From positions 7,072,501 through 7,136,500 of the forward strand of contig JAILWY010000024.1 of the NCBI GenBank assembly GCA_022113835.1: DNA of 64,000 nt, in the 5' to 3' direction. Position numbers and translations under genes: made by a program. Origin of the DNA: Atopsyche davidsoni (Eukaryota; Arthropoda; Insecta; Trichoptera; Hydrobiosidae). Shown piece after piece: positions 14,562 to 27,700 of this stretch. The stretch's first letter is position 1. Each line of letters starts with the position of its first letter. The notes below the pieces were generated by a model. The model was not told the origin of the DNA, ran no database searches, and saw only the letters and a list, made by a program, of their open reading frames with translations.

Positions 14562-15007
14562 TTATCTATCTTTCTTTAATACATAGTCGTTGATCATAGT
14601 ATACAAGATGCCAGCTGAGAGGGAGCCGACCACCGCTCCCTGCGCTATCACCCTGAACTGCATCAAGAACACACTCGTGCTCATACCCCCCTTGTGTTTG
14701 TACGCGTAGCCTCCATATCCACAAGCCGCTACTAATCCCAAAAGACCTGAAAAAAAAGTTTAATTTTACTGTATACTGCATTTCCGTTTTTCCATTTTGT
14801 CTATAGTACTTATTTATTATTATTATATATTAATAATTTTGTTGGATAGACCAGAATTCTCGACGTGACAAATGAGTCAAGTGTGATATATGAATAATAT
14901 GAAACTAGATAAAACAAACCTATAACCATGAAGGGATTTTCTTTGGTCTTTCTTAAAAGCTTTTCAGAGGATGATTCTGGTTGGTAATCAAATATTTTGT
15001 CAGACAT
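14562..15007 (-). CDS. HIGD1A: HIG1 domain family member 1-type protein (copy B)
   Basis: Coding exons 14920-15007 (ATG at 15007) and 14562-14746 give 90 residues. The intron splits a Gly codon at the same place and phase as in copy A, after the PFMVIG motif. Membrane segments lie at about residues 24-44 and 62-81; the loop is KHKGGMSTS and the RVIAQ element is at 61-65. Copies A and B are clearly homologous in exon 2 but diverge at the N-terminus and C-terminus, so the duplication is not recent. The ATG is preceded by CTTTTTTTCAG and AAAAG, meaning the 5' UTR is spliced. The role is as for the family: inner mitochondrial membrane, respiratory-complex support. A different open frame of exon 2 (14566-14781) is a shadow. 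Confidence 0.92.
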
Positions 15008-15638
15008 CTTTTCTGAAAAAAAGCAGTCAATCAGTTTAAGACGTTTTCAGACTTATCAAATGAAAATATTTATCTATTGTAGTTATGTATTTGTGACATT
15101 GACAATTTAAAAATTGCTCAACATGAATGATGAATGAAACAAATATTTGGCATGAGACAGAAGGTCCGTTCATTCAATGCACTTAAAAATAAATTATAAT
15201 ATTTATAACACAATTTTTTTTAATTGTAACAAAAAATAATAAAAACCATCTAAGGTCAGTGAAAGCACATCACAAATGTTGTTATGCAACTGTCATGTCA
15301 TATGCACATTATAAGGTTACCTTGCAAACTTGTGGGTTAAAGCCACACAACCAATAATTAGTTTTATAGTGCTTAAGAAGTATATAAGTATAAGTATAAT
15401 ATTATGAATTACTACTACTACACTGAAAATGCAAATCGAACAAAATTACAGTGCAATAAAGTTCCTCCGGTAATATTGAATGATGAAATCTTATCAAGAA
15501 AATATTTTAAGCGAAATTTATATATATAAAAAAAACCTTGAATGTAGATCTCCCTGCCACAGCTATTAAATGGGGGGCTTCTTGATACAATTCACATAAA
15601 ATATAAGTTTTCACGCGCAGAAATACGTTTTAGCGCCT

Positions 15639-15646
15639 TGACGTCA
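15639..15646. promoter_or_regulatory. Palindromic CRE-type site TGACGTCA
   Basis: A perfect cAMP/ATF-type octamer about 630 bases upstream of the HIGD1 copy B start codon, in the patch most likely to hold its promoter. The core GACGTCA also occurs upstream of HIGD1 copy A (11474-11480) and in the RagA/HBS1 promoter (29932-29938). Function is inferred only. Confidence 0.35.
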
Positions 15647-15834
15647 AAAATTACCAGCTGATCGAGAGGAATAAGAGTGAAGTTCGTTCAAATATTTCAA
15701 GGTCATTTATTGTCTATGGTTCTTGAATAAATGTCATGTTCTGAGATAACTTATATTAATATTATAAATAATAAGTAAAATACTTATAATACTGTCCAAA
15801 AGTAAATTTTTATCTATATGTGGAAAAATGTTTG

Positions 15835-15976
15835 AAAATTCCAACGTGAAAAGTTGTCAAAACCGGTCACCAATAAAAATCTATATGTGGAAAAATCACT
15901 CAAGTATTTTACTTACTATTTAAAATATTAAAATGTAATTCCACCAAGTACTCTCTGTCAAAAATATTGAATTTCT
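15835..15976 (+). repeat. Hammerhead-like dispersed repeat, copy 1 (decayed)
   Basis: Shares with the other copies the ACCGGTCAC core (15862-15870), the AATAAAAAT tract, GTGGAAAAATCACTCAAGTA, and the 3' block ending in a TTCCACCAAGTACTCTCTGT motif then AAATATTGAATTTC. The upstream stem half is degraded. It lies between HIGD1 copy B and the carbonic anhydrase gene. Confidence 0.7.
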
Positions 15977-16504
15977 ATAAGTTATATTCGCTCTATTTAT
16001 TACACTGCAGACAATTAATTAATTGTAAATAATTAATTAAAATAGATGTTGTTCTGTAATTTTTTCACAATGTGCACTGAAAGTAGGCATAAATATTTGT
16101 ACCTTCATTTGATCCAATATCAATATTTCTCTGGTATTGAATTAATAGTAGGAATATAAAACATAAATACATTTAAATCTAAAGCATTGTTGTTTTAAAA
16201 TGTAATATTGATATCGTTATGAATATGTTCATTTATTTATAACGAGAGCTTCGTTTTAGAGATGTCTAATTCAATCAGCTATTTATATTTTACCACTCTG
16301 GCATTCAATGGGATCTTGCTTAAAATAAGAGTGAATAGAAAGAAACAATTTTCATGAAATATATTATTTAATAATAAAAATTCTATAAAATATCTTTGTG
16401 AACATGGCAAGGCAGGGAAAAGGCTGTCTGGAATGTAGCATGCATATATCAACTTACATAGTAAAGCTTTTCAAGCATCAACAAATTGTTAATAAGTACA
16501 TAAA

Positions 16505-18995
16505 CTAGGAATAATATCTTCGAATTTCCGCTAATAATGTATCAAATGTATTCTCATCAATTATTATAAATCTCTTAGCTCTTCTACTGAAGTAGTATAT
16601 ATCACCAGTGTAAATATCAAACCAAAGGGCGTGGATGTGGAGGTCATGTGCTTGCAATCTTTTTTTCAAGAATCCATAAGAAGCAATGTTTTGAAGCTGC
16701 TGTAACGTGTTCACCTGAAAATAAAAACTGTTTTAATCCATTGCTCTATCATGAATTTCAATTGAATAAGAAAGCCTCGAAAGAAAATAAACTCATATGG
16801 AGTTATAAGCGATATTTGCAAACCGACTCACGGGCAAAAAATCTACAACATTTATACTTCTGTAAATATTATACTCACAAACATAATTTTTACTTGATTA
16901 TTAATATAAATCCTCTGGAATAAAATAATCAAAAAACATAAACGATAAAGAATATTGGTTTTATAAAATTTAATACCTGTGATAGTTTATCTTCAATAGC
17001 AAAGCGATCTTCAGGATCAATGTATGCAACAAATTTTCTCATTTCGGTTTCGCCTGAAAACATCATTGGCTTTTTGAAATCTCCGTTCATTGCGAGAAAT
17101 TTGTTTAAACTCGAGTGAGCATGCGTACACAGCCAGGATTTAAGTGGGGACATCCTTCGATTTTCCTGTAAATTTATCATAAAAATTATTACAATGATTG
17201 TGAATATTAGCAGTATGATTTTCTTTATAACAAGCAGGCTTATTGTATGGAATGAATATTGTATAATTATTATAACACTACCAAGGAACTGATCTTTTAA
17301 ATTATTCTGCACACTGCAAAAAGTTAATCTGAAAAATGTTCCTACACATCTGTATAAATTGACTGATATCAAATAATGGAAATTAACTATCAATAAAGTT
17401 AAATCTATATAAAATACTGGGGAAGAGATTTTTGAAATGAACAAACATTGTCGATTTTTTAATATCGTACACACTACCTGTGTAATAATGAAAATCTCTG
17501 ACCTATCAGATAACATTTTAAACATACTATCGGTATAGCATAGTAAGACCATATATCTCATATATAATAACTATTTAATTTTTAGCAATGATACTCACAA
17601 GAGAAGATACTTTGTCATCTTTTAGTTGATATAACAGGTTCATCGCCTTGCAGTCTGTGTGACCGCATACAATAATATGCCGAATGTCATTGACGATGCA
17701 TCCAAGTTCCAAGGCTGCCGGTTCACAACTCGTCTGTTCATCAACGAAGTGTTGAGAATGGGGTATCAGATTACCAGCATTTCTGACTGAAAGTAGTTTT
17801 ACTATTTTAGATGGGTATTGTTTACAACGCACTCAAGTGTTTACAAAAATAAATTCAATATTTTTGACAGAGAGTACTTGGTGGAATTCCATTTTAATAT
17901 TTTGAATAAAAATACTTGAGTGATTTTCCACATTTTTGTTTTTATTAGTGACCGGTTTCGCCAACCTTTCACGTTGGCATTATCAAACAGAGTCTGGTTG
18001 ATAATGCCAACGTTGGCGGTTGGCGAAACCGGTCACTAATAAAAACAAAAATGTGGAAAATCACTCAAGTATTTTTATTCAAAATATTCAAGTGTTTACA
18101 TTAAGCAATCTTCAAAATAATTTTAAAATGCACGTTAAGTGATTTGGTATTGATTTTTTTATTAAATGATCCAGTAATAAAATACTAGATATATTTTATA
18201 AAGTGTGTTATAATTTACTAGGACTTCATGCTTGAATTTGGCAAACACTTTTGATTGTTGTTATTTTACATTATATGACAGATGTACGAGTTGTGCTTCA
18301 CACAGACACCTTGTTCATTATTTTGGAGAATAATAACTTATTAAGTTAAAGAAAGATATTTATTAAGAGAGATATATACATTTTCAGACAGATGATTGTT
18401 GTTAATAACCTTGAACTATTATATTTTCAAATTAGTGTAAATCAACACATATACTTTGAAAGCCTCAAATGAACGTATTTTATTATTATTTAAGTTGATA
18501 AAAACATTTATTATAAATACAGAAATCGTGCGCATATATTACAAAGGAATTTCCCACCAAAATTTCCTAAATAGGTCAAGATCAAAGACAAGCCATACAA
18601 GTGCAAAGTTAAGGTTGCTAAGGTATACTCACCGACGAACATGTCCCCCACACATGTCTCAGTAAAACGAGTCGGAATCATTCTACTGTCCATGCAGGTG
18701 AAAAACACAGCTTTGGGCTGAAATTAAAAAAAGCCCAAACTCTACAAACTATCTATAAAAGCGCCGAATAACTAAAACCACACTCGTTGTCCAGAAGCAT
18801 ACCCCCGATTTTTGGGAAATGTCATCGATGTCATGTTTGCCTTTGAGATCGATGGAAGGTTACTTCGCTTGTATTTTTTATTTTAACAAATGCTTCACTA
18901 ACCTGCGGGTTATCCTTTACTTTTTGGAATTGCTTGACCATGACGTCTCTGTCCAGGTACCTGTATCTCATGATACCTCTGAGGATTCTGTCCAT
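16505..18995 (-). CDS. CAHbeta: Beta-class carbonic anhydrase
   Basis: Five exons join in frame: 18903-18995 (ATG at 18995), 18633-18717, 17599-17786, 16977-17165 and 16505-16714, giving 254 residues, the length of insect mitochondrial beta carbonic anhydrases. It catalyses reversible CO2 hydration. Zinc ligands are Cys39 (CMDSRM), His102 and Cys105 (CGHTDC); the Asp41-Arg43 catalytic pair is present. The VRNAGN motif at 60-65 spans the exon 2/3 junction. The C-terminal part contains the well-conserved HALWFDIYTGDIYYFS segment at about 215-230. All splice sites are GT-AG and all phases agree. The protein begins MDRILRGIMRYRYLDRD, a basic amphipathic N-terminus. Introns carry repeats: a large inverted repeat at 17852-18088 in intron 2 and a dispersed repeat at 17417-17525 in intron 3. 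Confidence 0.96.
17417..17525 (-). repeat. Dispersed repeat, copy in carbonic anhydrase intron 3
   Basis: The reverse complement matches 22222-22365: both contain CTGATAGGTCAGA, then TTTTCA, then GTAGTGTGTAC and, further on, CAAAAATCTCT. The copies are clearly diverged. No coding potential is seen; the element class is unknown. Confidence 0.6.
17852..18088. repeat. Hammerhead-like dispersed repeats, inverted pair (copies 2 and 3)
   Basis: Two copies in head-to-head inverted orientation. The left arm (17852-17992, minus sense) carries the complete family sequence. The right arm (17997-18088, plus sense) repeats the core TTGATAATGCC, CGAAACCGGTCAC, and the AATCACTCAAGTATTTTTATT block. ACCGGT lies at 17951-17956 and 18028-18033. 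The arms could form a hairpin of about 90 bp within intron 2 of the carbonic anhydrase pre-mRNA. Confidence 0.85.
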
Positions 18996-19822
18996 TGCTG
19001 TGTTTTTTGGGTAGACAGGTCATGATAGCAAAGTAGTCATCGGACTTCACTACAACGCACTCCTCGTGGTTATGACACACACTCGCCTATCGCTACAGCG
19101 TCAATCACCTCTACATATAACTGGAAATGTATATTTATAACCTCATTATTAGGCACTTCATTATATTTCGTACATCCGTCAGATTTCACACATTTTTCGC
19201 GAGTAAACATGTCTACACTAATGAATTGTTATCTACAAAAGAGAAACTCGTGAAGTTGATTACAATATTGTATATTTTGCACTTGATTTTTATTATCATA
19301 TTTAATATAAAATATTAAGCTAGAGGTTCTAATACTATACAAAAATGTAGAACTTATAAAAATTACACGTCACAAAATTTAATACTTTGATTGACAATTA
19401 TTTTCTTTACGAATCACTAGTGATCTAGATTTTAGGCGTACGCCTCAAATCGGTATAAAAATTAAAAACTTTATTGATAGGAAAGAGAATTGAGTGAACT
19501 GACGAGTAAGATTAGTAGCCGAGGGTAGAATAGAATTTTTAATAATCAACTGACCCTGCCATACATAATTAATAATAATTTTTCTCCGGGCTTTAGAAAA
19601 AAAAAACTAGCCTGATCAAGTAATAATCAAATGAAAAAATATTACGAGGGCTTAACAGCAGTATAGACTTGAAATTAAAGAAAGATTTATCAAGTCAAAC
19701 TTACGAGTTTTTTTTATAAATAATAGTTGCACAAAAATCAAATAAATACAACAATTTATATTTGTATTAAAATCTTTATTAATAATATGTTTGTATTTTA
19801 TACAATAATAAGTAATTATAAC

Positions 19823-19824
<2 letters not shown>

Positions 19825-19891
<67 letters not shown>
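19825..19891. repeat. AT dinucleotide microsatellite
   Basis: About 33 uninterrupted AT units. Self-complementary, probably length-polymorphic. It lies in the spacer between the carbonic anhydrase and RagA genes. Confidence 0.97.
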
Positions 19892-19893
<2 letters not shown>

Positions 19894-22221
19894 TTATTTC
19901 ATATATGAACAGTCATGATAAAAAATACAGTTGAGAAGAAACGAAGTGCTGAAAACATTAAATTAGTAAAAAATAATATTTTCACTTTTTTGTAACAGAT
20001 GTTTGTATTTGCAATTAGCTAATATATATTTTTATCTTTTCTGTATGCTTGAGAGGGTGTTTCAGTTAACTCAACGGCAGAAAACATTCGATATTTCTTT
20101 CTACGAATATACAGACTTCAATCTCTATGTATTCCTCAATCGACTAAGCCTAGGTTCATCATACACATTTGTTAATAGATAAGACAGACTTGTATACAGC
20201 ATCGGAAAGAAATATTATTTTTACAATAAATGTCACGATTATAATCTTCAATTAGGGACCTGAGTTTATCTTTCAAATCATGAGATGATAACAATCATTA
20301 TTTCATTCAATGCCAAATCTAAATTTTTGAATAAGATTATTTTTTATTACAGTAAAATTTTATTTTTATATATATATTTTTAAAGATAAATAAGCACTTT
20401 TTTGTTGATGATTGTGCATTTATTCAGGTATTTCACAATTACCCGAAACTGCATATCAATTGCTTTTGTATTACGTAAATAAATTTTTAGTCCAGCATAT
20501 TATTGTTTCACCACTTTCAAAGAAATAATTTTCTATACTTTTATTTGTCACATGTGCGTAAACAATGTTTTTATATGAAACGGACTATACGGAGATCTAC
20601 CGTTTTGTTGGAAAACATAAATGTTTTAAAATATTTTTTGATTTTTGACATCACTTGATAAACTTAAAATATAAGACTTTTAGAAATATGCAGATAATTT
20701 TCTTAGATTAGATTTGAACTTACGTGCGCTACAGAAAACCAAATTCAAGGTACCGAAGAAGCACACGTTTCTATATAATTCTATGGACATTGGACAAAAA
20801 AAAAATACTATCAGGTTATTTAATGATAACCTTTTTCCAATCATGAAAATCTAGCTCTCAAATATATCAGGCCACGAGGTTTAAAACAAATATTTGAGTC
20901 GTTAAGTTGCAAAGTCCGCTTTGTGAGCATTCTTTGTTTCTGAATTTATTGAAGAAACAATACTTTTAATAAAGTTTGAAATATTTCTCGTAAATGGGAA
21001 TAAAATGAGACTCAAATGTTCGATTTTATTAAAAATACCCAGAGCGAGTTTTGCAATAGAAAACGGCTCCCTGTAATTACAAAGGATAGAATGATAAATA
21101 AGATCTGACGCAAACTGCTATCCGACAAATGCTCTAAGAAAAACTTGGCACTTATGGTTAAAGCGCAATTGACTTAGCCAATTACTGCTATAAATAGAAT
21201 TTGTAGATCTTTCATAAATGCCAAAAATAAGTTGGAATAATTTATTCTTGGCTTCTTAATGTAGATACTTAGAATATCCATTAAATTGGTGAGATACCGC
21301 AGATCAGATTGCCACAAAAATAATTTAGTGATTAAATATTTAAACGAGGTGTTGGTCGTCTTGTATTAAAGCAGAGGAAAATACTTGCACATAGATTTCA
21401 TGTCAAGATAAATTAAGACTTGAATGAGTGCATATAATATGATGTAAAAGAAAAATTACTTGAGATTATTTTAAGATGCAATGAATGCTTATAATAAAGC
21501 ATGGAGAGTGAAGACCGGTACAGATGGAAAGCCACAGGCAATTTGCGAGGAGAAAATTATAATAATTTTAACTAGCAATGACTAATGTAAAAAAATATCA
21601 GTCAAAAATATACCGAACATATCAACATAATAAAACAAAACTTATTAGAAATAATCGATAATCATTGTTCAACTTAATCGGTCTTAGAATTCAATCAGTA
21701 ATTTTATATGGTTTCGACAGTTTAGAAATATTTTTATTCATCAGCTAAATAATAAACATCGTCATTTTTTATAGGGATATAAAAAATATTTTGTTTATGT
21801 ATTTTAATATTAACTTAAAAATAAAATACTCCGCTATTTACAAGTTATTCCAAATAAAGTAAAATAAAACTTTTGACTAAATGGTGTTTCATAATCAAAG
21901 TATTTATTTATAAATTGTCAGCCCCCTCAGGCATTTCAAGATTTATAAATAATAATAAGGATAATGGATGCGATACTACCCACCGTTGATCGCCCACCAA
22001 TCGTTTTGCCACAACAATCTCAATGACCTCCCCTGCAAGTATTATATCTTATGTAAATTTACAAAAAGTTACCCATCTCACAAAATGGAGGCATTTTAAT
22101 CTAGCCAAGCTCGATTACTTACTCTTCAAAAAGATTCAGCAGCGACACGATATAACTGAAGCCCCATAATGGGCTTTTCACCTTTGGGGGGTCCGGATAG
22201 TTGGCAGGGTTTCCTAGCAGA

Positions 22222-22365
22222 GATTCTAAAATATTGTTGTCTGATAGGTCAGAAATTTTCACGTGATAATAACTGAACTATCGGGTAAAATTTATCAGTA
22301 TGGTGGGTAGTGTGTACAATGCTAAAAATCAAACAATTTTTTTCTTGTCAAAAATCTCTGCTCCA
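22222..22365 (+). repeat. Dispersed repeat, second copy
   Basis: Matches, in inverted orientation, the copy at 17417-17525 in carbonic anhydrase intron 3. Shared landmarks are CTGATAGGTCAGAAATTTTC, GTAGTGTGTACAATG and CAAAAATCTCT. Confidence 0.6.
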
Positions 22366-24780
22366 ACCTTTTATTGCTGTTTTCATAGATTTAATTTTTT
22401 AAATAATTATTGATGTATAATTTTTTTCTCTTGATTTCCACAAGTGTTGCAACTTTCGATATACTTCTTTTCCTAGTGCTTTTCAACAGATTAACTTGCT
22501 TTTGGATACGTTATTAGTAAATTTTTAATTTCTCGCCGTTTTGAAGAGGGTATCATTATTTATTGTTTTAAACAGGCTCGTCTGTAAATTTGCAATCTGT
22601 AGACAGAATACGGAGGGGACAGTGGTATGGAAATATTATAAAATCAATAGCATTGCAACTGGAAGACAGTTTTAAATATTAAAAAAATATTCTAGCCGAC
22701 AAAACAGCCCAGTTATGATTTGACTACAAGACAGTCATGAATATTGAAATATCATATGCAAAAAGCCTTTGCTTAAGTAGGTTTACACAATCTAACATTT
22801 AATATATCCCAGAATTTATTTTATTAAAATTTATTACTAGAATAAGAATTTTTATAGTAAAAAGTGGGCTATGATGTCATTGAACCAAAATTTGCAAAAA
22901 AAAAGTGTTTAAGAATAATTCGTTGTACAATTCCATTTTTTTTCTTCAGAAAAAACATAAATCTATTATATTACTGTTATTTACAACAAACTTCTGTGCA
23001 GTTTTTCATTCACAATAGATATTTGCTATTTATTTAGTATTTGTTACCAGTAGATCGTACTATCGCTTTCATAAAAAAGTAGCTCACGTATAAAGAAAAA
23101 TTAGATAGCCCTATTGTATTTAATAAAATAATTATGTTATTATATCGTATATTTAGTCTATTGAAGATTCTTATAATGAGGTCAAAAGTAAAAAAGTATT
23201 CAAAGATTTCAGTCAATAAATTAAATATTCCGACGGCCCCTACTTTAAGTAAGACATCCACGAGTATTAAGAGTTAATATTTTTTTAACACATTTGAAAC
23301 AATCGCGCTCGGTTTCTGAAAAAAATGATCAGCAAAAACAATAATTTACAAGAATTAAAATGGTATTTAACTGATTATCCACCTGAGCTTTGGTAAAACT
23401 GAATAACGCTGGCTGTGGAATAGCATGTATTATTTTCGACGTCTTATGGTTTGTCAACTATTATTTTCGTAAACAAGTCTTTAAAAACACGTTGTCAAGT
23501 ATCAATCTAAGTATATAAATGTTGAGCACTGTGAGGTTATAAACCTTGTGTGTAAAATATATGTTAATGAATATAATGTTGATGATAGATCAACAGGTTT
23601 AATTGCCATTTAACCGAGTAGCAGTCATAGTATCTATGAATACATTATTGCAAAAAGTTATCGATTAAGTTTTAAACACTTCTTATTCACACATTCATAT
23701 TTTTTAAAAACCTGTCAATAATATAACTGCAACTGCGGTTCATATCAGATAATTTGTTCCGGATTTTCAGTGTGAAAGTTAATTTATTTGTATATGCAAG
23801 TAAATCTGTCCAAAAACATGTTGCAAAGATGCAGAAGTCTTTCTATAAATAGGGGCTAAAGAAAAGTTGTAAAGTAATATTAAATAACTGTAAAAATAAA
23901 ATCTTTTAAATAATCATAATTATAAATATAATTTTCTATTGCTAGGACTACGTTAAATAATAAAAGTCATTGTACATTTTGTACATCGGTGCTTTCATAT
24001 TCATTTAGAATCCTTCTTGGAAATTCTTCATTCCGAGCAATTGAAAACATAAACTTTCATCGGAATTATTTTCTATGGCTCAAACCTATTTGACACTATA
24101 ATATTATTTAACTGTTAATCTTATTTAGAATCGTTTACCAAAGCATATATAAGTAAAATAATTAATAACTGTGTCATAGCCTGCTTTTCATTTTATGATT
24201 TTAAACTTTTTACTGCCACATGAAGTCATTTGCTAATTAAGGTCTTCGAGCTGTTTTATGATTTCAACTTTCATCATACATCATAGATTTGCTTAGCGGA
24301 TCATTGAGTTGAGATAAATGAGTAAAAATGATTAATTAAATCACAGTTTATCTGAAGCAGCTTTAGTAAATGACTCTATATAAGACATATTGCAATCAAA
24401 AGAGTTCTGTTTATGTTTTGTTTTGACACAACTATTATTGTTGTATCTATGACAACAGTTTTACATTTTAGAGCTTTAGTTTACGCTAGTTAATGCTTAT
24501 CATGCATTGACATAGGCCAGAGCGTTGAGACTAAGCCTTTAAATAACCGTTTTGTCCTAAGTGGAAACATGGCCATTTTATTTTTCATGTAGTCTTAAAA
24601 ATAGAAAAAAATATTTTTAAATAACTAAATCATTTGCGTCCACAGTTTAAATTAATATTTTAAAGAGTAGTAAAATGGCAAATTCGTACAGAAAATATTG
24701 TTTACTCTATGAAAGTTATCACGGATCGATGGTCGTTTACGATTGATATATACTTTACAGTTTAAATAAAACGGTGATGA

Positions 24781-27700
24781 TTAACGGTGCATTAGCGATG
24801 AACTCGAAGACACCTTCTCCAGTTTCTCAAAGTGTTTGCGGGCATTCCTGATGTTGATGAGGGTCGCCTCCGAGGGAATGTTGGACTCCGACATGACAAC
24901 CATCACATATGTATTGGTTGTGAATCCATCAATGAATGCCGCAAATGAACTGTTGCGCACCTGAAAATACACAAAACTAGAGCTGTACCGCTGTGCTAGA
25001 AAAAACCGCTGTGTGGACTCGGCAGTGGCCCAGCATTTTGTGTGAACGGGACACACTTTCTCCTTTCAACCCAAATCGCACATGGCCATCTTGTCAAGAA
25101 GGTTACTGAAATTGACAAGATGCAAAAAACTTGACAACATCAACAAAAACGACAGTTTTAGATTGAAAATGACTTGGTTGCCACCTTTAATTACCATCGG
25201 AGGGGTGTGTTTACTCCTTTGTATCCAACAAAATAGAAACTAAGAGTGACGGTAATCGATGAAATTATTTATATTTATGATATAAATTATTTTTTAGAAT
25301 ACTCTTATAGGGTCAAAATACTAGCACTTATAAAAATATTAGCACTTACCTCCATGCTTTGAAATTGTGCTGCTAATTTTGAGCAAGACAGTTTGAACTG
25401 TTTGATGATGTTGGAGACCTTCTCGAAGCGATGGCCATCCTTGTGCTGCTTCCTCTGGCAGTAGGATATGACTAGGAACGTTGCCCTCTCGAATAGGAGC
25501 ACTTCGTCTGCATCCACAATGTTGGCAAATTGGTGCAGCGAATTCTCCAGGGCTTCTACGTTAGGTATCAACATGTACACAATGCTCGACCACGCTCTGA
25601 AACACAATGGCGATGATAAATTAAATTATTCTATTTCTCCGCTCTCTTTTTTTATGCTTACGAGGATCTAGCGTTTATATTATGATATGTATATAAAAAA
25701 CTAGAAAAATGAAAAGAGTTAGTCATACTTGTATAATGTTTCATCCCATATGCTTGTGCGGAATGCTGTGCAATTGAGTGGCATGGACAGCCTCACTAAG
25801 TCCTCTTCCCGCTCCTTGAAGATCACATCTCTTTGTTCCTCGGCAACCAAGTCCATTTTATGTATTAAACAGAAGATACGCGCTTTGGGGGAATTCTACA
25901 AGAATAAAATTTAACATGGGTTTATGGAAACAAATATACATATTAGCCTTATATGTGCAGAAATGTACAAACAATTAAGCCTACAAGTTGTAAATTAATC
26001 CGGTTCCTTGGATGTTATGCTGCTTCAGGTAAATATTACTCCGATGTTTTGGTCTTAAGTACTGGAACCATCTTCAGGGAATTTTCTCTAAAGAATCCCA
26101 GAAGAAGGTCCCAGCGCGAGGACTCAAACGTTGGATTAATATATATACTCCAAGCAACCGGATCATAGCCAAAACCTACGAACATACCTAAACCTCCTAG
26201 GCTGATTATTTAATTATATCTCTCATTTAAATGTTTTAGATAAATTATAAGACTGACATGTAAAAACATCTGTGAAAAATTTTTGTGATTCACACGTATT
26301 AATGAAAATTCTGCAAAATAAAAGAGCCAACGAGTGAATATAAAACTATAAACTTAGCATTTTAGCAATTGAAAAGATAAAGAAAGGCATTCATTGACAA
26401 TTTTTTATTATTGTTTACATATGACAACGGCAGCAAAAGGAGATTTCAAAATAAGTCATTAGACGTGCACAGGTGCATGTTTTTCTTGAATGTCGAAATC
26501 ATGGAAAGTGTGATCTTTTATATTTATGATAGGAATACCAATGAATATTAATGAAAATATAAGTTAGTGACTTTGCAAACAGACATGGTTTTGACATTGA
26601 CGGGCAGAATAACGACCAAGCTGTTGACTGGTTACTTCAACAAAATAATAAACATACAACGACAATAAAAAGATTAAAGCGTTTAATTTTTTATACATTT
26701 CCCTTCCATTCTTCAGCCATAAATAGTTTACGAACATTTTATTTAAACTTACCTGAATGATCAATTTATTTTGTAATATTTGATTTTCAACGATAAAAAA
26801 AGTTAACCGCCTCTCGGCATAAAATTATTATGTAGTAGAATATCTCAGAGAAGACACACATCAAGGAAACAAAGAATGGACGTTTCATGTCTTGAATTCG
26901 TAAGAATATTTTACAAATAGTGAATATCAATTTGAATAAACAGCGTGAACTCTGACTTAATATTAGCATAACTGCAGTCTTTCGTAATAAAAATTGCATG
27001 AAAATTGTAGAATCTATTAAATAAAGTCAATGCAGTCAGCTAACATGGTAAAACTATTTCCCAGTTTTCTAATTTTCGCTCATTAAATTGTTTTAGTATA
27101 ATGACGATTTTATTCTATTGAACTATAAATACTATTGATGAGCTAAATAAGTACGTAAATAAAAAAAAAAACAAACAATGAACTTCACTAAGAGGATGGA
27201 TACAGTGATAAGAATTTCAGGCACAGGAAAAGAAAAGCGAACCCGATACAATAGGATACCTCGATAAACCAAAAAGAGCTTACGTTTATTCAATACTGAC
27301 ATTTAAAAATTCTTTATATACTATCAATTATTCTTTGTGAGTAATAATCTGAAATATAGAAGTATACTCTTCTCTTTCAAACACACAGGCTTCATAAAGG
27401 CTTTAGAGGTTGAGGTGGAAGTGCTGCTCAAGGAAACTGAACACATCATAAAAACTTACATTTAAAATGGCCTCTAAACATGACTGGTAGTAATGGATAT
27501 CCCTATCTAACTCTCTGCTCTCCACATCAAACACGTAGATCAGAACTTCCACATTTCTGAAGATATTGTCCCGCTGGGAGGCAAAATAGTTTTCCATGAA
27601 CGCCTCCTGTCCTCCGCAGTCCCACAGGTTGAGTACGAGGTTCCCGAGGAAGCGGACATGCGAGTGCTCCACGTCAACTAAAAAACGGTAAAAATACGGC

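Larger units (their letters stand above)
15008..16504. other. Upstream region of HIGD1 copy B and 3' flank of the carbonic anhydrase gene
   Basis: No coding exon is seen. A palindromic TGACGTCA lies at 15639-15646 in a slightly GC-richer patch (15600-15680), a reasonable place for the HIGD1 copy B promoter. A hammerhead-like repeat copy occupies about 15835-15976. The remainder is AT-rich. Confidence 0.5.
18996..24780. other. Intergenic, no gene seen
   Basis: The first 200 bases hold the promoter and 5' UTR of the carbonic anhydrase gene. The rest is AT-rich, with an AT dinucleotide array at 19825-19891 and a dispersed repeat at 22222-22365. A slightly GC-richer patch at 21960-22220 shows no coding exon. 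The upper end includes the RagA 3' flank, with TTTATT (AATAAA on the minus strand) near 24576. Confidence 0.6.

Noticed and set aside
14566..14781. 71-codon open frame on the minus strand
   Set aside because: It is a shifted reading of HIGD1 copy B exon 2; the spliced frame gives a clear HIG1 protein ending at 14562.
19727..19918. 63-codon frame rich in Tyr-Ile
   Set aside because: It is the AT dinucleotide array translated.
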